Shown: piece after piece, positions 34,271 to 38,074 of the stretch
Layout of the letters: every line of letters begins with the position of its first letter
How positions within the stretch are numbered: position 1 is the first letter of the stretch
DNA from: Alphaproteobacteria bacterium
GTDB lineage: Bacteria; Pseudomonadota; Alphaproteobacteria; UBA9219
Length of the DNA: 38,074 bases
Assembly (NCBI GenBank): GCA_028716765.1
Contig: JAQUPC010000004.1
Span: 1 to 38,074, forward strand
Direction of reading: 5' to 3'
Notes under the pieces: model-generated
The model's input: only the letters and a program-made list of their open reading frames with translations
Told to the model about the DNA's origin: nothing
Database searches by the model: none
Translations under genes and position numbers: made by a program

Positions 34271-34771
34271 TCACCCTGGCGCAACGCACCCAGTAACAGT
34301 AACGCCTAAATTAAAGTTAACGTAAGACCCGTTTATGCATTGAATGAGGGTGTCCGGGCCGCAACCAGACCCCCCCACCGCGACTATTGTGCCGTGATAT
34401 TGGGGGCCCGTGCTGAAAACGCCGCCTGATGAAGGATGAGCAAGCATAGTATCGGGACAATCCTTGGGTCCTATTGTCTTGCATAAAGCATATACACCAT
34501 CGGACTGCAGCGCTTCGGTGCTTTCGTCGCATACGGGCAAAACTGTGGCCATTGCTCTCCATCGGCATTCCACGCCTGATGTGCAGTTAGTAATCCCGGG
34601 GGCAGCTGTCACAAGCATACAAGCGATGAGTGTGTCGTGATTATCCGACATCGTCGTGGCGCCCAAGGGGCTGCATGTACTTCCCGGCAGTCTGGTTTCA
34701 GCCGAAGCCGCCTGTGCGCTGCCAACTAGAGCCAGCAAGGCAACAGCAACAAAAACATAACGAACGCTCAT
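34271..34771 (-). CDS. Exported Cys-motif protein inserted between hemC and hemD
   Basis: The 166-residue product starts at 34771 with AGGAGACTGCC upstream; residues 1-22 form a signal peptide ending AQAASA. The shared module spans C33-M74: CSPLGATTM, then TLIAC, then a Cys pair and WRAM. This aligns with the exported proteins at 2784 and 6975. The remainder is Gly/Ser/Thr-rich with about ten further cysteines (VCDESTEAL, CKTIGPKDCPD, SGCGPDTLIQC), suggesting several disulfides outside the cytoplasm. Function unknown. It interrupts the expected hemC-hemD pair and has no visible link to heme synthesis, so I infer a lineage-specific insertion. The 87 bases before hemD hold nothing I can name. 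Confidence 0.7.
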   Translation of the reverse strand: MSVRYVFVAVALLALVGSAQAASAETRLPGSTCSPLGATTMSDNHDTLIACMLVTAAPGITNCTSGVECRWRAMATVLPVCDESTEALQSDGVYALCKTIGPKDCPDTMLAHPSSGGVFSTGPQYHGTIVAVGGSGCGPDTLIQCINGSYVNFNLGVTVTGCVAPG

Positions 34772-34842
34772 GGCAGTCTCCTGTGAATCGGGCATCGTCT
34801 TTTTATATTAAGGCACAAAAAGAGGCCGTCAGCACATGAAAA

Positions 34843-35784
34843 CTAACAAGAATCACCGAAAAAGCCGCACGGCAAACGGCCCTTGATCTCAAGGCCAAGA
34901 TCCTTGCCAATCGCCGCCGCCTCCAGCGCCAGACCTTCGCGGCTTGCGCGCACGATCAACGTGCCGTCAGGCTTTGCAGCCAAGGCATCAAGCGTCAGCC
35001 GGTCTCCCTTGATATGCGCCAGCGCGGCAACAGGCGCGCGGCAGGAACCGTCGAGAACCTTCAGAGCGGCCCGCTCCGCAACGACGCAAAGCGCCGTGTT
35101 TTCATCATTGACGGCAAGCAGCGCGTTACGCATGTCTTCGTCGTCACGCCGGATCTGGACGCCGAGAGCCCCCTGCCCCGGCGCAGGAAGCATCGTCTGA
35201 ACGTCGAGAATGGAGGCTATGCAATCCATGCGCCCAAGGCGCTCGAGCCCCGCTACGGCCAACAACGTGGCTTCTACGGCGCCTTCCTCAAGCTTGCGCA
35301 GCCGTGTATCGACGTTGCCACGGAAGGGAACCACGCGAAGGTCAGGCCGTTTTGCCAGCACTTGCGCTTGACGGCGCAAACTCGAGGTTCCGACCCGGCT
35401 CCCCGCAGGCAATGCATCAAGAGTCGCGGCTTTCGTGCTGACAAACGAGTCTCTTGGATCGCCGCGCTTTATCATGGCCCCGAAAACAAGGTTTTCGGTC
35501 ACTTCCGACGGCACATCCTTCATCGAATGAACGGCCAGATCAATGGCTCCGGCAAGAAGCGCTTCTTCGATTTCCTTGGTGAACAGGCCTTTGTTGGCTC
35601 CCATGTCCAAAAACGTTTGTTCTTTCTGGCCGGGCCGCCAATCGCCCCACGTATCGATGGGAACGATTTCTATGTCATTCTCTCCAAGATCGGCGTGAAA
35701 TTTTAATATAAAATCCCGTACGATTCTTGCCTGGATTTTTGCCAAAACGCTGCTGCGGGTTCCGATTTTGAATTTCTTTTTCAT
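34843..35784 (-). CDS. hemC: Hydroxymethylbilane synthase (porphobilinogen deaminase)
   Basis: HemC polymerises four porphobilinogen units on a dipyrromethane cofactor. The 313-residue product shows FKIGTRSSVLAKIQA, the catalytic Asp in HSMKDVPSE (D90), VGTSSLRRQAQ, RGNVDTRLRKL, LPAPGQGALGVQ, and the cofactor-binding Cys in LDGSCRAPVAA (C248). All catalytic features are intact. No strong ribosome site is seen before the ATG at 35784. The upstream region contains the direct repeats and palindrome described separately. First gene of the minus-strand heme cluster. Confidence 0.96.
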   Translation of the reverse strand: MKKKFKIGTRSSVLAKIQARIVRDFILKFHADLGENDIEIVPIDTWGDWRPGQKEQTFLDMGANKGLFTKEIEEALLAGAIDLAVHSMKDVPSEVTENLVFGAMIKRGDPRDSFVSTKAATLDALPAGSRVGTSSLRRQAQVLAKRPDLRVVPFRGNVDTRLRKLEEGAVEATLLAVAGLERLGRMDCIASILDVQTMLPAPGQGALGVQIRRDDEDMRNALLAVNDENTALCVVAERAALKVLDGSCRAPVAALAHIKGDRLTLDALAAKPDGTLIVRASREGLALEAAAIGKDLGLEIKGRLPCGFFGDSC

Positions 35785-35791
35785 GTTAAAT

Positions 35792-35846
35792 TACCCATAA
35801 ACGGCAAGAACATACCCATAAAAGACAAAAGATGCCCTTTTGGGCA
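35792..35846 (-). promoter_or_regulatory. Candidate hemC control region: direct repeats and a palindrome
   Basis: TACCCATAAA occurs at 35792-35801 and again at 35813-35822, exactly 21 bases apart, two helical turns. Just beyond is TGCCCTTTTGGGCA (35833-35846), an inverted repeat with five-base arms. Both lie within 65 bases of the hemC start. Repeats in helical phase suggest a protein-binding site; no known operator consensus (FNR, Irr, Fur) is matched. Confidence 0.4.
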
Positions 35847-35979
35847 ATAATTTAGGTTAACAAAATTTTTACTATAGAATCAACGATTTAGTTTCATGGT
35901 CAGCCTGTATAATGGCCCGATAGACAGCGCATTATTCATTTACGGCGATTTATTGAGATTAGAGAGGGGATAAAAAATG

Positions 35980-36222
35980 TCAAATGCTTATATTAACGTT
36001 CCTGCCGCGCTTATCCGTGCCCTCCCTTTCACCTTCGGATTCCTTGTCCCCTTTTCGGCGGGATTTTTGGTTTCGGGCGGATTTGGGCGTAGGGGCGACA
36101 GCGTTCGCTGTAATGGGCGGAATTGCTTGTCCCTGGACCTGAGGCAAAACGTTTGTGATCCCCTGCAACGGCTGGGCTGCAGAGACCAAGGGGGGCAGCG
36201 GAAGCGGGACAATTTCGATCAT
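35980..36222 (-). CDS. Small Pro/Gln-rich protein, unknown function
   Basis: An 80-residue ORF starting MIEIVPLPLPPLVSAAQPLQ, with GGGGACA upstream of the ATG and a basic, polar second half (KSARNQKSRRKGDKES) ending GRNVNISI. Codon choice fits the surrounding genes better than the overlapping plus-strand ORF of 137 residues, which is Cys-rich and irregular. Low-complexity sequence and lack of a recognised family keep the confidence modest. It lies 195 bases upstream of hemC on the same strand. The adjoining 36223-36386 holds nothing clear beyond the upstream region of the DUF2336 gene. Confidence 0.45.
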   Translation of the reverse strand: MIEIVPLPLPPLVSAAQPLQGITNVLPQVQGQAIPPITANAVAPTPKSARNQKSRRKGDKESEGEREGTDKRGRNVNISI

Positions 36223-36386
36223 AGCTCTGTCCCCAACAAGAATAGTAAGAATCTATTTACCATACTAGACGCATTATTGCATCGTCGAAATGAAGGAAGC
36301 GTTAAGCAATTCGTGTTTAAATGGATTTTAGATAAGATTGAAATAATTAGCGTTTATTGTAGCGTTGTGGGTGGTGAGGGGGTGGT

Positions 36387-37520
36387 ATGATGGGCCGGGT
36401 GCAAGAAGAACTGCCGTCGCTTTTCGCACTGGCTCATGACCGGAGCGATAGCGCCCGCCTGCAGCTGGCCGGCAAGTTGTCCGATTTATTTCTCGATCAT
36501 GAAACGGAATTGACGCCGCGCGAAGAGCAAATGGTCAACGAACTCATTGACCTTCTTCTCAAAACCGAAGACGACAGCATGCGCCACGAACTGGTGAAGA
36601 AATTCGCCAACGCGCGGCTGCCGCGCAGACTGGCGATGAATCTCGCCTGCGGGTCCGCCCTGATCGACGTGGCGCGTTCGGTTCTGAAAACGTGCGAGAC
36701 GTTGACCGATGACGACCTGATCACGGTTGTCGGAATCCAGAGCGTCGATCACGCGTGCGCCGTGGCGGAAAGAAACCACGTTAGCGAAGCCGTCGCCGAC
36801 GCGCTCGTGACGACCGGAAGCCTTCTCGTCATGCAGACCGTTGCCGAAAATCTCGGCGCAAAGCTTTCGCCCAAAGCCGTCACAATTCTTGCCGAAACCG
36901 CGCGGCTTGTAACGTCTTTGCAAGAGCCCGTTATGCACCGGCCCGAGCTGACGCCGGACGCCGCCTCGCGGCTGTATTGGTGGATCGCGCAGGATTTGCG
37001 CCGGAACATTCTTGAACGTTTCGGTTTTTCCGCGGGCTTGCTTGATCTGGCCCTTGCCAGATCGATCGAGCAAAAGCTGCACGAACACATCTTCGAGCGC
37101 CATGACGACGAAGCCATGATGCGCGTGGCCGATTGGCTCTTCGAGCGCGGCGCCATCACGCTTGACCTTCTGCCGAAGCTGTTGCGGTTGAATCACTTCC
37201 GGCTGTTCAACATCGCTCTCGGCCGTCTGGCCGATCTCGATCTCGCCTTGGCCGACATCATCGTGGGCGAAGCCGACGGCCGTTTGTTGGCCGCACTGTG
37301 CCGGGCGCTCTGCGTCGACAAGGCCGGCTTCGTGTCGCTCTTCCTGCTTTCGCGCGGCGCGCGGCAGGACGAACATGTGGTTCATCCGCGCGAATTGACG
37401 AAAGCGCTTACCGCCTTTGACCGCCTTTCGCTCACCGTGGCGCAGGACATGCTTCGCACATGGCGCCAAAACCCCGCCTATCTGCTGGAACGGCAAAAAG
37501 AACTGGCGGCGGAAGGCTGA
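36387..37520 (+). CDS. DUF2336 family protein
   Basis: The 377-residue product is all-helical and soluble. It opens with LFALAHDRSDSARLQLAGKLSDLF and the TPREEQMVNELIDLLL segment in parts, followed by HEAT-like pairs, the pattern of alphaproteobacterial DUF2336 proteins. Their role is not established. Conserved-looking later stretches are YWWIAQDLRRNILERF and FNIALGRLADLD. The ATG pair at 36387/36390 follows GAGGGGGTGG. It converges with mrdA, 24 bases between stops. Function unknown beyond family membership. Confidence 0.82.
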   Translation: MMGRVQEELPSLFALAHDRSDSARLQLAGKLSDLFLDHETELTPREEQMVNELIDLLLKTEDDSMRHELVKKFANARLPRRLAMNLACGSALIDVARSVLKTCETLTDDDLITVVGIQSVDHACAVAERNHVSEAVADALVTTGSLLVMQTVAENLGAKLSPKAVTILAETARLVTSLQEPVMHRPELTPDAASRLYWWIAQDLRRNILERFGFSAGLLDLALARSIEQKLHEHIFERHDDEAMMRVADWLFERGAITLDLLPKLLRLNHFRLFNIALGRLADLDLALADIIVGEADGRLLAALCRALCVDKAGFVSLFLLSRGARQDEHVVHPRELTKALTAFDRLSLTVAQDMLRTWRQNPAYLLERQKELAAEG

Positions 37521-37544
37521 GAGACTGGATCGCACAGACCCTAA

Positions 37545-38074
37545 CTACCCCTCCGCCAAGTTCCGCTTCTGGCATTCCATAAGGATGTCGCGCGCAATAG
37601 GCGCGGCCGTGTGCGCACCGCTGCCGCCATGCTCGACGACGACGGACACGGCGTAGCGCGGATCGCTCACAGGCGCAAAACCGACAAACAGCGCATGATC
37701 GCGTTCTTTCCACGGCTTGACGTCTTTGAAGCTGCCATCCTCGCACTCGGCCTTGCTGATGCGCCGCACCTGGGCCGTACCGGTCTTGCCCGCCATGGCC
37801 ATTTTTTCGTCCGGCAACCGCGCGCCGTAAGCCGTTCCGGTCGGCTCGTTGACAACCCCGTCCATAGCTTCCTGCAAAAGTTCCAGATACTCTGGGTCAA
37901 GGCCCATCGACGGCGCCCGTACGGTATCGAGGCTTTCTTTCCCGATTTGCCTGACAAGACGGGGTTTTACCGCCCGCCCGCCGTTGGCGATGCGCGCCGT
38001 CATAAGAGCCAGTTGCAGAGGACTGGTGAGCATGTAGCCTTGGCCGATGGCGGTTATGAGCGTCTCGCCTTGTT
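37545..38074 (-). CDS. mrdA: Penicillin-binding protein 2, C-terminal part (5' end outside window)
   Basis: PBP2 is the transpeptidase of the elongation machinery, working with RodA and MreB. The visible 176 residues are the end of the transpeptidase domain: GQGYMLTSPLQLALMTARIANGG in parts, the family's post-SxN region, and the third catalytic-site motif in MAGKTGTAQV. The end reads HTAAPIARDILMECQKRN, as in other PBP2 proteins. The frame is open to the window edge on the minus strand. The catalytic SxxK and SxN motifs lie outside. FtsI-type PBP3 is the alternative, but the GQGY and PIARDIL motifs favour PBP2. Confidence 0.9.
   Translation of the reverse strand, partial: QGETLITAIGQGYMLTSPLQLALMTARIANGGRAVKPRLVRQIGKESLDTVRAPSMGLDPEYLELLQEAMDGVVNEPTGTAYGARLPDEKMAMAGKTGTAQVRRISKAECEDGSFKDVKPWKERDHALFVGFAPVSDPRYAVSVVVEHGGSGAHTAAPIARDILMECQKRNLAEG

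Noticed and set aside
35977..36390. 137-residue plus-strand ORF with a fair ribosome site
   Set aside because: Irregular Cys/Arg-rich sequence and poorer codon use than the overlapping minus-strand ORF; the second half lies in A/T-rich non-coding-looking DNA. I cannot fully exclude it.

Overview
The window looks like a stretch of an alphaproteobacterial chromosome of moderately high GC. The evidence is the heme cluster order hemC / hemD / mic60 (mitofilin) / hemY, the rpsF-rpsR-DUF2232-rplI ribosomal operon, a DUF2336 protein, a CtrA-type box (TTAA-N7-TTAA), and a giant Cys-free coiled-coil protein resembling the growth pole ring proteins (GPR/RgsE) of Rhizobiales. I cannot fix the order; a Rhodospirillales- or Micavibrio-like lineage is a guess. 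No tRNA, rRNA, CRISPR array, insertion sequence or prophage module was seen.

Layout. 1-1743 (minus): 5' two thirds of ppdK. 1744-4150: a palindromic dispersed repeat and three small unknown genes (two exported, one membrane). 4198-6855: rpsF, rpsR, a DUF2232 membrane protein and rplI, with a possible rpsF leader. 6975-9763: an exported protein with tail-fibre-like GIGT repeats, a strong terminator, and two unknown genes. 9787-10656 (minus): an orphan amino-acid-type binding protein. 10995-17624: the 2209-residue coiled-coil membrane protein, followed by a cysQ-like phosphatase. 18510-20408 (minus): a three-domain CoaD + CoaE + HD fusion. 20515-21989 (minus): a small exported protein, a palindromic repeat and mutM. 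22137-23793: lapA-like gene, pyrF and trpF in overlapping frames. 23770-25277 (minus): a three-gene set of unknowns, two of which look like diverged paralogues. 25494-27599 (minus): MscS-type channel. 27815-28525: Bax inhibitor-1 family protein with its terminator. 28679-30449: a Cys-rich CXXX-repeat precursor and a radical SAM/SPASM enzyme. 30474-35784 (minus): the heme cluster hemC, an inserted exported protein, hemD, mic60, hemY and a HAD phosphatase. 35980-38074: a small Pro/Gln-rich ORF, DUF2336, and the 3' end of mrdA (PBP2).

The strongest candidate for an undescribed system is 28679-30449. A 157-residue peptide with 15 cysteines, nearly all in strict C-x3-C register, lies just upstream of a complete radical SAM/SPASM protein. 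The pair is isolated by a terminator upstream and a convergent gene downstream. This has the form of a RiPP (ribosomally made, post-translationally modified peptide) locus in which the SPASM enzyme would form thioether or related links on the cysteine ladder. The second is the CoaD-CoaE-HD fusion, which joins the last two steps of CoA synthesis in one chain, as in eukaryotic CoA synthase, and adds a COG4339-like HD phosphohydrolase domain.

Three exported proteins scattered through the window (2784, 6975, and 34771 on the minus strand) share an N-terminal Cys...LG..M...LI.C...WK.M module, which suggests a lineage-specific family of surface or secreted proteins. One of them sits inside the heme cluster.
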